Assembly: GCF_040807025.1 (NCBI RefSeq)
Contig: NC_090982.1
Coordinates: 30,867,514 to 30,931,513, forward strand
From: Struthio camelus
Taxonomy: Eukaryota > Chordata > Aves > Struthioniformes > Struthionidae
Direction of reading: 5' to 3'
DNA: 64,000 bases
Positions 39,073 to 53,500 of this stretch are shown here, in pieces. Position 1 is the stretch's first letter. Every line of letters starts with the position of its first letter. The notes beneath the pieces were generated by a model. It was not told the origin of the DNA, did not search any database, and was given only the letters and a program-made list of their open reading frames with translations. The position numbers were made by a program, and so were the translations under genes.

Positions 39073-41132
39073 ATAAACCAATTCTGTTCCCTCCATCTTT
39101 TGTGACTGAGCAATAGCTAGGTGGTATTTGTTCATCAGGACAGTGTTGAAGATTCTAGTTGCTCCTTTGCTTCTCTGAACCACAGTGTACCTATTATTTT
39201 GGTAACTCAGCAAGCATACGTTACCTGCATTGGAATTCAAAAGAAAGTAAAAGCTAACATGAGAGAGATCAAAATGGAATAAATGAAGCATGTCCTGCTC
39301 ATGTTTGATTTTTATTTTAACATACATGTTACAGCCCTTTTTCCTTACTCTTCCTCCATATGATCACAAAGTAGAAATGAATGCCTTATTCTTCTTTATT
39401 GTAATGCAGTAGCACGGACTTGTGATTGATTAGCAAAGGAAAACTTCAGCGATAAAAGTCACACCAGTTTTAAATTATGGTCCCTCTACATTATTAAGCA
39501 TCACTTCACAGGGACAGAGTGCCCGTGATTTCCGGGAGGGAGCTGCAGGACATAATGGACAATTTGTGAACCTCTGTAACAGTGTAAGATGAAACAGTGA
39601 CACTGAGTTCATCTTGCTGAGATTAAGAGCAATACCTGCCTTAAAGCAACTACAAGACAAGTCAGCTTCAAAGCATCAGAGTGGCTCCTACAAATTTCTG
39701 AAAATGAGATTGATGAAGGATTCACCTTTGTAGAGGAGCAGAATGAAAGACAAGATCATGGGACCAAGATCTTGTAATGTGGCGTCTAACTGCTTTAAAG
39801 ATATTTCTTGCCATAAAACACTGCTATCAGAAAACCCAGAGCAAATTGGTACAAACAGATAGATAGGACGATCAATTCTTCTGGGATTTAAGCAAGAGAA
39901 GTTCAGAAATGCACCTTGACTTTCCAGCTAATGCCTCTTGCCTTCATGCTACTGATCTGTAATTTAGCCAACATGGCTGCTGTCAGATTCTAACAATTTA
40001 CTACAATAACCATTAGCTCGGATTAACCGTGGCCTGACCGTCACATGTAGCCTAGACATGACATTTCAGTGAGCTGTATTTTAGGGGAAGTGTGTAAAAC
40101 TATTTTTTGTGTCAACATTTGGGAAGATTTTATGACAAATGCAACTCTTCTACCGAAAGTAAACATACTATTTATTTTCATAACACATGCTCAATACCTG
40201 GAATGCAAACAGAAATGTTGAATTTAGGAATGCAACCTCACTTGAAGGTGGCATGAAAAACCTACAACATTTTAACCGAATAGATCTGTGTTTGTACTAT
40301 ATGGTCTCTTTACATTTCTAATCACTAGAGATTCCATTTAGATTTTGGCACTTTATACAGAGCACTTTATATATCTGTGTCTTTGTATTTTATATGCTCA
40401 AGAAGTAGCCTCAGTTTCTCGAACTTACCTCCTCAAAATGATGTTCCTGTTCCTCAGGCCTCTTAGGAAGTGCCTCTTTGCAGATGACACTGCTTACCAG
40501 ACAGATGTGTTTTGCACTGTCTTGAGCTTCAAACCAACTTAACCTAAGCAAGCTCCATGCAAAAGCTGCACAGTTTCATTAGCACAATTCTCCAGTCAGA
40601 TCTGCCAGCAAAAAGTTGAGGCAGTATGTCCCTATCCAGGTTCTGACTTTAAAGCCAGACATCTCAATTTGTAGTTTCTGCACAGTAATTATATTTGGGG
40701 GCAAATTCAAGACTGTGACTAATTCTCATATGATAACTTGGCCAACCATTAAGGCCTTGGTTAATGCATCAGAAACCATGTTCAGAACATCTGAAAGAAT
40801 GGCACTTTGTTAGCATCTCTTTGGAGAACGAAAACATATGTAAGAAAGGAATTTGTAAGAGTCGTAAGAAATCAGTACTGTTTCACGCACCCAACTAATT
40901 CTCAACAAAAGGCGTTCTGGGAAAAACAAGTTCACAGAATATCTTTTCTCATAAGAAGTGCTGTAATTGCAGAATGCTTTTCTCCAGTGTATTTTTATTA
41001 GGGATTCCTGCCATCATATCAACATACAAAACAATCAGGATGTTGACATAGAAATGCGAAATTCACTGTACAAAGATAAGGCTTGAGTTACAGGTATATT
41101 TCTCCCCCGGTCTTCAATGAAATAAAACCATT

Positions 41133-41138
41133 TTTATT
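41133..41138 (-). terminator. possible FRMD3 polyadenylation signal (AATAAA)
   Basis: This is the first canonical AATAAA that I find on the minus strand downstream of the FRMD3 stop codon, about 2.56 kb away. A non-canonical ATTAAA occurs earlier, near 42625. The choice between them cannot be made from sequence alone. Confidence 0.25.
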
Positions 41139-43255
41139 TCTTCCCAGAGTTGTGTTTATAAATATTAGACAAACCACAAAATAGATTTCAAGTACATAAC
41201 ATTTTACAATATAATCCAAGCACAGACAGAAATACACAATACTGTACCTACAGATTCTCCATAATCCAACTCTATCATTCTTACCAGTAAAATACAAGAC
41301 TGCTACTCTGTCTGAATATGCCCAACGATATGCTTCTGTGTGTATTATGCAGTCCTGACGCTTTAAGTTATAGGACTGTCATTACTTCCAAGTTGAATTA
41401 GTTTGGTAGACCTGAATACGTCATGAAGGATGGGAAGAATTTTAAAAGGCCAGGCCTGAATGTATGCACATGGTTGGTAAGGGCACGCACATGTGCATAT
41501 GCTGTCTTGCATGTAGCCACACAAAATCTTACTGCACTGCATATTCTGAGGTTACCTCCTCATGCAACTCAGCCATTTTCTGATAGAGTTAAACAGAACA
41601 ATACTCCTACTTCTGGAGTGCTACGATTTACAGGGACAAGACTACATTTTAAAACACAGGACTTAACTTTTTTTTAAAATAGGAGCCTGTATGGAACCTT
41701 GTCTCTGTAGTCTAGCGGGACGTCAGCTCTCACAGCCTTCACCACTCCAAATTCCATTTCTTGCACCTTTGTTTAGAAATGCTAGAAGTGAATAATTTCC
41801 TGATAAGGCCAAATGTCTACTTTAGTTCACTCTCCATTCCTATTAGGCTGAGCGATTATTACCTAATGGGAAAGGACTGTTTAGCTGGAAGTAGCACAAG
41901 ATGAAATACACGTCAAGTAACTAATCGGTAATGATTTTTTGAGGGGAACGGATTGGCAGGGAGAAATAAAGATGAGGGAAAAAAAAAGGCAATTATTCAA
42001 TCTACCCTTTGTTGGTTGGGAAATGAAGAGCAATCCGTTAAGTTTTCAAATGAGAAAACTCCTAAGAGCTGTCAATTGTTTTGCCCTTTAAAAACCGTGG
42101 AGAGAAAAGGAAAGGAGGAATCCTGTAAGGAACCTGCTGCTATCAAAACTAGAAGAATTTATGCAACAGGAATTACAGATGTGCTTGTAATATGCTAAAT
42201 GCAGGTCTAACAACACAGCCTGACGTATGCCTCCAGTTCATAAATCTCCGAGGCAGAAAGGAGAGTTCTCTAGCTTAAAGAGGAGCTTTGTCTGTGCTAA
42301 GGTCAGGGGAAGGAAAGAATAAAATTTTTCTCTTTTTAAATACAGCCTCTGCGGTACATTTGGGAACCTTCAAATGTTCTCAGCCGTGGACAAGATTTTA
42401 TGCAAGTATATATCCTCTAAGCAATACTGGAATAACTGTAGATATACAAATCCATGTTACGTGAAACAGCACTAGACCCTGTAACTAGGCTCATAATAAT
42501 TGGGAAAGAGGATAAGTATGCTGCTACATGTAAAAGGAAGACCCATCAGTATGCACAGAAAATGTTAAGTCTTAAGAGATTACTATTAAAGGGCATCAAG
42601 GATGAAGATATATCTCTTAGTGTTTAATCCTTAAACTGTGACTCAGTAGAATACTTCCATGTCAACTGTACAATCTAACGCTTTGTTTTTAAAAAAGTAT
42701 GTTTTTCTTTACCATTTCTAAAAGTAGGCCGCTCATCTACTGATTTAGCTAAGGTTTTGGTTTTTTTGCTACTTACTATTATCGTCTTTCCATATTATGT
42801 ACAGTAATCTACATTTAGGCCAAAGACTCACTCTCTTCCAAAACATACTTGGACTATCTCGTAGAGACTTTCTACAGCACTGATTAAAGCGTACAACAAA
42901 CTGACACAGAAGAGGAAGGATCATTACTTTCCGTTCTGTTCAGTTCCCCAAGCTTTACAACTCGGCTATTCAGAAATTCTTCTGAGTACTTGGTGCTTTT
43001 TCATCTGCCCCGGGCAGCCCCTACTGAACTTGAGTAAACTTTCTATATGTTTCCCAAACCACAGCCCCTCTGTGTAGAGCAATGTTAAACTCGTTAACTC
43101 TCCAGCCAGAAGTAGTTTAAAAAACAAATCGCTGCTGAAACATTAAAAATACCCTACGTGCCCTTGTGCGTTATTCTTACCAATCCGTAAATTTAAATAA
43201 CATCAGAAGTTTTCTTTTGCTAAAAATTTACCAAAATATTTTAAACACATAAAAC

Positions 43256-43306
43256 TGTAAAAAACCAAACAAACAGAAAAACAAACCAAAAAACAAAAAC
43301 CCAGCA
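43256..43306. repeat. A-rich AAAC-type simple sequence
   Basis: Purine/A-rich run of imperfect AAAC/AAAAAC units downstream of FRMD3. Confidence 0.8.
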
Positions 43307-43698
43307 TAAACATTGCTTGTATAGGCATTGGTTAGAAGAGACTGCTGCACTAAGGAGTATATTCAAAACCACTTTTCAGTTTCATTAGATTTAGTGTCAT
43401 GGATTACAAGTTAGGAATAATGAGCCCTACAGTTATCCCCTCTTGCATGATGTAGTCGATGAGCAGGAAGTCTGAAATGCAGTGAAAATAAAAGTTCCTT
43501 TTTGGTTACTGAAAGGCGACAGTATAAACCTGTAACTAAAGCGGCTATTTAAGGATGTAAAGGAAGCTTAAGAATGTCTGTAACAAACTGAATATGAAGA
43601 CAGCTACCTACTGGTGGCCCGGGGCAGGGTATTATGAAAAGCTGGCACTAACTGGAATTTTGAATATAGCCCTTAGTTGTATCGCATTTCTTTAAAAT

Positions 43699-44367
<669 letters not shown>

Positions 44368-46826
44368 TTAATATAGCTTGGAAAAAAGATTTTGCAACCA
44401 TTTTGAATATTGAAACCTGACCACACACAGCTAGCAAAACTGGAAAAGCTTTTTGAAACTTCCATCACCTCCAGAGGCGAGCAGCATTTTTTACAGGCAC
44501 TGCAGTACACCAGCACTCCAAATCTGATTAACTGTTTGTCTCATGCAGCTGCCACTAGTAATGGTCTCATACAAAACAGAACAGCTCATTTTCTACTAGC
44601 AATCAGACTTCTGATATAAGTGAATATATTCTGCATATGTGAATTGGTGCTATTGGGGTGCAGCTCATAATAATAATAAAAAAAAAACACCTGCATGAAT
44701 GAGATGAAAGTGGTAAATTGGAAAATTTCAATACAGTATGACATTAAAAAGGAGACAACAGCTCACCATGATAAATTCATGTTAAAGGTAGAGAGGACAA
44801 AAGGAGAGAAGGTAATTCCACATTATGAGGAATAAATATGTTTGAAACTGAACAAAAGTAACCTCTGTAAAAGCTTCACCTCTGTAAAAAGCTCCCTCTC
44901 CTCACGTCTCCTTTTTATCTTCCAGTCATCTTTCCACTCTTCATATTAGCAGTCTTTTGTCTCCCTCTCCTTTAAATTTCTCTCTTTCCCTTACAGACAA
45001 ATCTTTCTTAGTCTTACCTGTATGCTCCTTTCTTATGTTCCCCCTTTCAGCTCAAACTGATTCTCAAAACTCACTACTTTTTTTTTCAGTCTAGTTCTAG
45101 TTACGCTAACAGCAGCAAATCTACACTAAACACTGCTACATGAAGACAGCAGTGACTGGAATCCAGTTACTTCTGTTAGTTGTCACTAGCAGGAGTGGAG
45201 GGAATGAGGAGAACCAGGCGGACAGCTGGGACTTTGAATGAGACAAAGCGATGGGAAAACAGTTTTAAATATATTCCCATGTCTGACACTCATTAGTATC
45301 ACCAGGTGCCACCTATGTGCAAAAGGAACAGGCCATACATAGCATCATGCACTGTGTAGCAATACATAATAAAATAACACTCAGTTCTTGTTTTGTGATG
45401 TTGAGCATCTCTCCGTTTTTCAAAAAATGACTAATCCAGGTGCAATGTGAACATACAGAATAGCACGTAAAACCAACACAGCAAGTTAACGTGACTTGTT
45501 GAACAAGTAACCCAGGACATTCATGTCAGAATAGTATTTATAATTCAAATTAGCTCAACTCTTTGATTCCAGCAGCAGATCTCTGTAAAAGACAGAGAAC
45601 TGTAGTCATTGAAGATTTATTCCAGTTTCAGCGCAGTAACAAAGATTAAGGTCCAGAGACTTTAAAACAATAAGGTGTAAAGATGGATTACAGAAAAAAA
45701 CAGAAATCAGAAAGTGTGAACTGAGCCACTGCTTTCACTGTAATGAAAAGACACAACACCACTGTAAATACAGGATACAGGACAAAATTGAAAAGTAGTA
45801 ATTCTGGTCATAAAAACAGCTACAATATAGCAAAATATGCAGCTTAGCCTGGATCACAATTCTAAGCTACAATTTCAAATATTGACTATAATTGCCCCAA
45901 ATGCTCTAGAATCTCCCTTTGAGATCAGATGCCATTTCTTGAAAACGTTACTGATTTTTTGTTAACAGTATTAGTGTTAAGCATTGCAGATACCATTCAC
46001 TGTACTGAAATTATTAGTATTATTGCTGAGATCTACCTTCCCTCCGTTTGACTAGACAGCAAAGGAATATTCTTATGCCACTGGTTAATAATCATTAAGC
46101 TAGCGGTAAGCCACAGCTGCCTTTCAGAGAAGTCAGTGGTATTCGTTTCCTCCCAGACTTTCTCAATACTATGATTTTTTTTTTCCTTTTATCACGACTG
46201 CCACGCTCAAGACAGGACATATCCATGAAAATCACAGTTCTACAGCAACTGATACCTTTTCTATGTGCTACCAGGTCACTCTGCAGAAGATATGTCCTGG
46301 GCCAGACAGAAACACAGGATCACATTTCTGCTAGAGCCACAGTACCTAGTGTTTGCAGCTTAAGCTTTTATTAATGCTCTATGCCACCTACTGAAGGACT
46401 AATTGCAGAAATCCTGACACGAAAGGTAACAATCCATACTTTGTGAGAGTGGGCTGCAGCACAAGGAATCTTAAAGCTTATGACACTGCCTTGTGGAAAT
46501 GTCTACCAGAGTATCTAGACATATGCCAGAGATCCTGACAGTTACCACAAAATCCTCCATATAACCTCTGCAGCTCTGTCACCCTTGGGATAGGCTGGAG
46601 AATATGCTCAGTAAGTAAGGTATTTGTTAAGGTACCCCAGCTTACAGACTTGCTACAAATTGGGTGAGCGATAACCTTGATAACATCCACTAACTTTGAA
46701 ATTATGATGAATTTACCAGTTGATGTACAATGCCAAGAAGTGCAACATATAAAATACACAGTTTATTACAGATACTTCTAAAAGGTATAAGCAATGACAG
46801 AAAAACTAAGCCAGCTTGCTCCTTAC

Positions 46827-46874
46827 CTGACAGGACAGCTTTCAGAATCCCCATCTTTGTGCAGAGTTTCACAC
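46827..46874 (-). CDS. possible FRMD3 cassette exon (48 nt, in frame)
   Basis: Within the last FRMD3 intron a 48-nt segment is bounded on the minus strand by an AG acceptor with a weak pyrimidine tract and by a strong CAG/GTAAGG donor. Inserted between exons 60391-60512 and 43699-44294 it keeps phase 1 on both sides. It would add 16 residues (GVKLCTKMGILKAVLS) without a stop. I do not know this segment from FRMD3 in other species, and such a match can arise by chance in 16 kb. Confidence 0.2.
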
Positions 46875-49800
46875 CTCAGGTTATATATATTGGAGAAAGC
46901 CTCTTCATTCCAGAACATCATCCTCAGGAAGCGTCCCCCTTCAGTAGCGCATGTTAGCTGTTGCCACTGATTTCCCCTTTGAAGTCTTCAGAACAGCCCT
47001 GATAGATCTCTACTCCTGAAATCTATCATTTTTTCCTGCTTTCTAGAAGATAAGCTGGCCAGGCCTTCAGGTGAGGTTTCACACTAAAGCTAAATCAGTC
47101 TAATGACTAGCTGCCACCAAAAATGCCATTCTACTTCTGTCATCTACTCCCCGAGTGAGCCAATTTGTACAGCAAAACTAGCAAAACAACTGTTTGCTTT
47201 TCCTCCTGGGTTAGTTTTTTGCTAATTTTTTCTTTCTGAATTGGCTTGTTAGATGTTCTCGTGAGCAGCAGCAATAGCACGTTGCCAGTAACAGAGAGAA
47301 CAGGATTGCTCTTTTCAGCAACAGCTAGCCAGTACGTCTGCTTAACTGTAATGAAACCTTGTTCTTAATAAAGAAAATGCAGATGTCTCCTTATTAGCTT
47401 AATCTGACTGGTTAGCAAACAATTCCTTGCCTCAACTACTCCATCCTCCCCCCTCACAGTCATTTTAGGCTCATCACATTTGAACATGAAACAAGTGTTA
47501 AGGTGGAACTTTTTCAGGTGAGAATATATTTGGGGTGATCCTCCTCCTATACCAGCTGGTAACACTGGATCATCAAACCATATTCTGAAGCTATGTGAGA
47601 ATGCAGTCCTGGGATCTTGAATATAAATATAAATAAAAATTTCAAATTTTCTAAGCCCAACATTAGTCATCTACCTATATATGTGATATACAGCTATAAC
47701 AATTTGCTTTTCAGAGGTACACCACTTCCTCTTAATTTAACAGGAGTAAAAGGTACATTGAACTCCTTGCTTAGGTGCCTCGATATGGTTTAAAGGACCT
47801 AATTTTAACATCCCAAATTTGAGAATCCTGACTATAGGCCTCCCAATACCTGCTTAGATGCAAGGCTAGTAACACATCTGTTCTTCATGTTTCTTATCAT
47901 CCAGAGGACAGCTGCAACTACTCCACAGAAAGGTCGCCTCAAATTATGATTCTGAGGCCGCCTCTCCTTCCCCAGAGTAAATTCCAGTGTGCATAACACA
48001 CATAGTGACCATAAACAAGAAAGATCATATTAACATTGATTAACATTGTGCTTTTCTCAAAGAGCTGGCAAACTTTTTTTGACTTTGGGATTAACCTGCA
48101 GGTAGAAAGCAGGACTTTTTCAGATCAGTGTTTTCTGAAGAAGTTGTATTAAGATTAGAATATGCCACAGTCCTAAAGCTTACTATCAACTTTATGGTCC
48201 ATTTTTCAGTTTGAATTAATTATTTAGGAGAGTCACAATCACAGGAAGGCACACGTGAAACTAAACCAATTACTATTGCCCGTCCATGCTACCCATACTC
48301 ATTTGCTAATATGGCAGTAAAAAAAAAATTACATCCTATTCCTTAACATCAGAGCAAAAAAGTGTTCAAAAAAAAAGGACAAGATTTTCAATTATTTTAC
48401 AACATGTGCTGTTAAAATATATTAAACCAAAACAACTGCATTTTACACTAGCTCGATACAAGTGTAAATGAAAATTGTTTTAATATAGATACTCGAAAAT
48501 TTAGAGTAGGTATTAACTGCTACTGTTGCAAGCTGAAATTAAAAAAATTAAATATATAAAGCTATTCTTTTAATTTCTTCATATCCAATATAACACTATA
48601 ACATTTGTGGAGTCAGGTAATTGTTTCCTGAACCCTTATTAACTGTGGTCAATGTAGGCCCAGTCACATTGCACTATACAGCTACCTATCTTGTACACAT
48701 CAGATTCAGATAGTGTCACAAGACATGAATGTAATGTTGTTATGGCACGTATCATTTACAATGCTAAGACTTCTTATGCAGGCATAAGAATATCACGTTA
48801 AAGTGTAAAAATTCAAAATCATGAGGTTTAACCATAATAAATATTCCAGTAATGCAAGTTTAAATCATTCGAAAAACTGTCTCCTTTGTTACTTTTCGGA
48901 TATGCTTCAAGAGAGTCAGGTAGCGCGAGTCAGTTTATCTAAAGTAATGAATCCGGGTTTAAAAAAAAGTCCTCAGAGACTGAGTTCCAATGGAAAGAGA
49001 GAACACAGAATCTAAAGCAAGTCTGAAGCCAACACCCTTCAGTCAGTTCTATGACACTGCTGCTCTTATTCATACATGAAAATTATTTTGCTGTCACCCT
49101 TATAAAGCTACAATTTTATGTAAATTTTGGAGCTAGGTTTTGAGCTAGCTACTCTTCCTTTAATAACGGTTAAATTTATATTGTATTTGCATGTAAAAGA
49201 ATCTGACTTGAGTATTAAATTACATGTGAGAGCATTTCTTCCTTCCTTTCTTCATTTTCTATTTTTACAGGCAGTTGCATTTCATAGATCGGAATCCTTT
49301 AATCCATGTTATTGGTGTATCAAGTGAAAAAGTTCATTTTTATTTCCTATATTATTCATTCCAAAGGTTTGCTACCTTTTTCTGGCAACCGTAAGGGTTT
49401 ACAGAGCAGAAGTGGTCTCACTGTGCTAGCCAAAACTCTGTACTGCCCTTGACTATGCTCCACCAAATGCTGGGATGGCTCCAAACCTCTAACTTGCTAC
49501 TGCAGATAGGAACACGAACAGCTGAACTTTACACAGGCTTTCCAGTGCTCGTACCCTGTGAACATGAACGTGCAGGAGGTCTGGCATAAATGTTGGCAGC
49601 TGCTCATGTTTCTGAAGAGGCCAAAAACAGCAGCTGAGCATTAGCAGGGTGAAGGGCAGCCCCAGCTCCACCATTGTGAAGCTTGCTGGAAATAAAGTGT
49701 ATATCCCAGAAAAATGTATGCGCTGTTGATAAAAAATTCAGTTCGCACACTGCCAGATATACTGTGCACAGCTTTACCCACCTGTAAAGGGCTCGTGTAG

Positions 49801-50504
49801 GAGAGAAGGGAATGAGCGTGAAGATTTCCTTCTTCTAAACAGAGAAGAGGAAAAAATAGATAATGACCAGAAAGAGGAGAACAAATGTACTGTGGGACTG
49901 TTTTATATAGTCACGAAAACAAGACAGGCCAGTCAGGATGCTATAAGAACAGTTCCTTCCTCTGCCTTTTACGATTTCATCTCACATACTGTGCATTCCT
50001 TTGCTTATTTGTGATGAGAACAAAATTCGTTTGAACTACGAACAGAATGAACTTTCAGGGGAAAGGGAAGGTGCACATGAACAAAGTGCATAACAGGTCA
50101 CAAAAGAAATGTAGGAAAGGGAAACAGAATCTAGGTCTCCCCTAAACTCAAATATTCTCCTACACAGTATCTACATCAGAATAGGGTCTGCATCATGGCC
50201 AAACGTCCCGCTCTTGGACTCAGGCAGTCATAGATCCCAAACATGCCCACAGTTTATGCTCATAAAAGTAACCTATTCCATCTTGGCAAGGAGAGTAAAT
50301 TAATGAGAATTTTTAGTAACTATGTTTTCAGACAGTGATCTGGCTTTCCAGGTTGCAATTCCAGTTTGTTTTAATATTATTAAGGTTTTTTACAGGGAGC
50401 AAAGCAACATCATAGTTGCCAACTGACATCAATTGCAAGCACTGCCACTGCAGCACAACTGGCTTCCCAACTGCCGCATTTGTCACAGTTTTCAACTAAT
50501 GTCA

Positions 50505-50566
50505 AGACCCGAAGTGCAGAGATAAAAGCAGACCCGAAGCAGACCCGAAGTGCAGAGATAAAAGCA
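50505..50566. repeat. 36-bp tandem duplication (about 1.7 copies)
   Basis: The unit AGACCCGAAGTGCAGAGATA plus AAAGCAGACCCGAAGC occurs at 50505 and again at 50541 for its first 26 bases. The unit itself contains an internal repeat of GACCCGAAG. Confidence 0.9.
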
Positions 50567-53500
50567 AAACAGAGCACACAGTACAGAAGGCTTTAACCAC
50601 CCCCTACGCCAGAAGCAACCCACGCCAGCATTACTGACCCCCTTCCTGAACTAGGATTAAGCAGCAGAAGCGTAAAAAGAGTAACAGGGTGAGAGAACGG
50701 TACAGGAATAGGATTGCAAAGGCAAAGAGTGTGCGGGCCAGCAGAGCAGAGAACGGGGAGGAGCTGATCACCAGACTGGGGCAATGCTGCTGGTGTATCC
50801 AGCAAAGGTCAAAACCAGCGAGGCTGTGAAGGACTGGGCACCAATGCAAAAGCTTAGCACCTGAGGAAGGACAAACGGGACGTTTTCAGCATCCCCACTC
50901 AGCTTGCCTCAGCGCTTGGGCAAGTCAGCATTGCTCTGAAACGGCCGCATGCAAAACGGGGTTCTCCCAAAGAGAGACATGCACCTCCCCTGCTCCCCAA
51001 GAGTCTGCAGCATAAACAAACCACAGTCGTTAGGTTTTATATGCTGATATATAGATTTTTTGAATGTGTACACCAAAAAGGATATCGTATACATGACATT
51101 GTTTTAAAACGAAGTTTTTAAGAACCAGTATAGCCCCAATACTCGTCCATTGCTCAAGTAGTCCCATACTGAACGAATAAAATGGCTTGTATGTATTTGG
51201 AGCCAGCATTTAATCTCTAAGGTATAAGAATGCATATATGTGAATACTCATGTTTTTTTCCATTTTGCTTCTAAAGTTTGCAACTATGGAGTTAAGTTCA
51301 TTCTCTTAGATACCACAGTTTCTCCTGAGTAGTGAATTCATTATACAAAGGCAGGCAGAAGATGTTGTCACTCAGAGGCAACTAACTGCAAGAAACAGGT
51401 TCTCCCATACCTGCTACACTTGCTGCTTTTGATTTTCAAATGCTGGCAAGCATGAAAATACTCTGGTCTCTGTCAGAACATCTTCAGTTAATTTCCTATA
51501 AACATTCTTTCCTAAAACGAAGATTCAAGGTGCAAGGAAAAATCTGTCTAACTCTATATGCAAAATATAAAAAGCAAACAGTATCACATAAAGCAACGGG
51601 AAAAAAACAACTGCAAAGATGTCTTATTTCATTAAGTAAGTGGAGACAGGCTGATAGATGGACCAATCCATCTTTGGCAAACAAAGAGTTTATAAAAATA
51701 AATAAAACTAAGTCTTGGTTGCTATCCTGTAATATTGAATATTTTTTGTTTCTTAGGATGCCAGCCTGTTATATACAGTGAAAAAGAGATGAGAATGTCT
51801 CCCACTTTTCCAGTACTATTAATAAATATATTGTATTATTACCTAGTAAAATAAAAAAAATTAAGTTATGATCTGTTAACCCAAGCCAGTCAGTTGCAGT
51901 AAAAGCGAGCTACAAGCTAAGCAGTACCTGCTGGTGTATTCAGCTGACATCCAATATCTGCTAGCAACCTATCTGCTAGTTTAAGAAATAAATTAGTTTT
52001 GTCAGAAGTCATCAGTTTTAAAGACCAAGAAAACTACAAGAGCAAAATGCCAGTAATTCATTTGTTAGCAATTAACTAAATCCGCAATTTACGATATTAC
52101 AACAAATTTCATTCAAGTTTTGTCTCATTCATAACCCATCAGCAAACCTTCTCCCCTCAGCAATTCCTCCTTATTCCCTTCTGTACTTGATGTAATATTG
52201 CCATTCACAGTACAGTTTAATTCTTTGCAAGTGACCAGTATTAGCATAACAAACTATGAATAAAAGTTAGAAATTAGCTTCTTCTTCAGAAAATCATGAA
52301 AGCAGTTAAGCAAAATAAATTTCACTTTACCAGCCCTTCTGGCTGTGATCTTGGATCCATGCCGCAGCAATCGAATGCTCACTTCCTTGTTACAATGGTT
52401 AACCATACGCAAATGAATACTTCTCTTGGTTTGGATTTTTACAAGACATTTCACCATTTTGACTATTAATTTCTCTTCTCAGTCTTGTAAAGGCTCAACC
52501 CATACTGGCTTTGACCTTTTAGCGACTTTCCACTGAGTTTTAAAAGACTAACAAGTCGCTCTCAATGAATCAAATGACAAGCTTCTAACTTGGCCAACAA
52601 AAATATCCCCGTAGGGAACAGAATGAGAGGTTATTTTTAAACATTTCCAACTGCCTCATAATGTACAATACAAACTTCCACAGCATCCATCTCAGTTAGC
52701 AGTTGCTAGTATAACAGCTGAATCACACACACGAGCATAAAAATATCCAAACATCAGAACATAGAGCAATGAAACAAAAGATCAGCATTCAGCGCCTGTT
52801 TTTCATAGAACAAAAATGACACTGTGGTTATTATTTTTCTAAAGAGCTTTGATTCAGGCACTGATGTCAATCCCCTGCTATTAACTGGAAAGTACATATG
52901 GCAAAATGCACAGTTACATAAGGACAAATCCTATCTTTGAGGGCTTACAGGCCCTTAGTCAGAGGGGACACCAATAAGATGAAAATGATTTAACTTCAAG
53001 CATAACGTCAAACCTGACCTGCCTGTGAATATATGAGAAAAGAAAAATCCTAAGTTTAGGAAAAATGTCTGTCTCTGCCTATGTGCTCCAGTTCTCAGTT
53101 GTGAACAAGTATTGAACAGATTCATATCCACAAGAAAGATGGGCTGTTTTACAAGGCTAGTCACTTCAGTCTGTCCAGTGGGGATATGCAAACTGCTAAA
53201 AAAGACATGATGTATTATTATATGCTGACTGCAGATAACTTGCTCCAGCTGGAAACACCGTGCACATAGTGTCACACTGTCGTACTGGGAAAGGAGCTCT
53301 TACCGGGCGCACTGAAACCACAGGTGGAAGGTGGTAGTTTCTCACCTCCCAGAAAACTTGCCCTTAAGGTTGGAGATGTGCTGTGCTTTCAGAGTCTTCG
53401 TTATCCAATGTCCTTGCTCTCTGTGCCATGAAATGACTGGCATGTATGCAAACAGGTGGGAGAGAAGACGGGAAGGGAGAAGGTGTTGCAAATGTGCGTT

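Larger units (their letters stand above)
34189..43698. other. intergenic between CpG island and FRMD3 stop
   Basis: No supported gene. It contains a 137-codon plus-strand open frame (35474-35884) of unknown meaning, a G-rich stretch at about 36950-37290, the 39039 palindrome and a probable FRMD3 3'UTR of uncertain length at its right end. Confidence 0.6.

Noticed and set aside
40426..40491. Minus-strand segment with strong GAGGAG/GTAAGT donor and a short open frame (about 20 codons)
   Set aside because: The acceptor is poor, there is no partner exon, and it lies downstream of the FRMD3 stop. Most likely chance.
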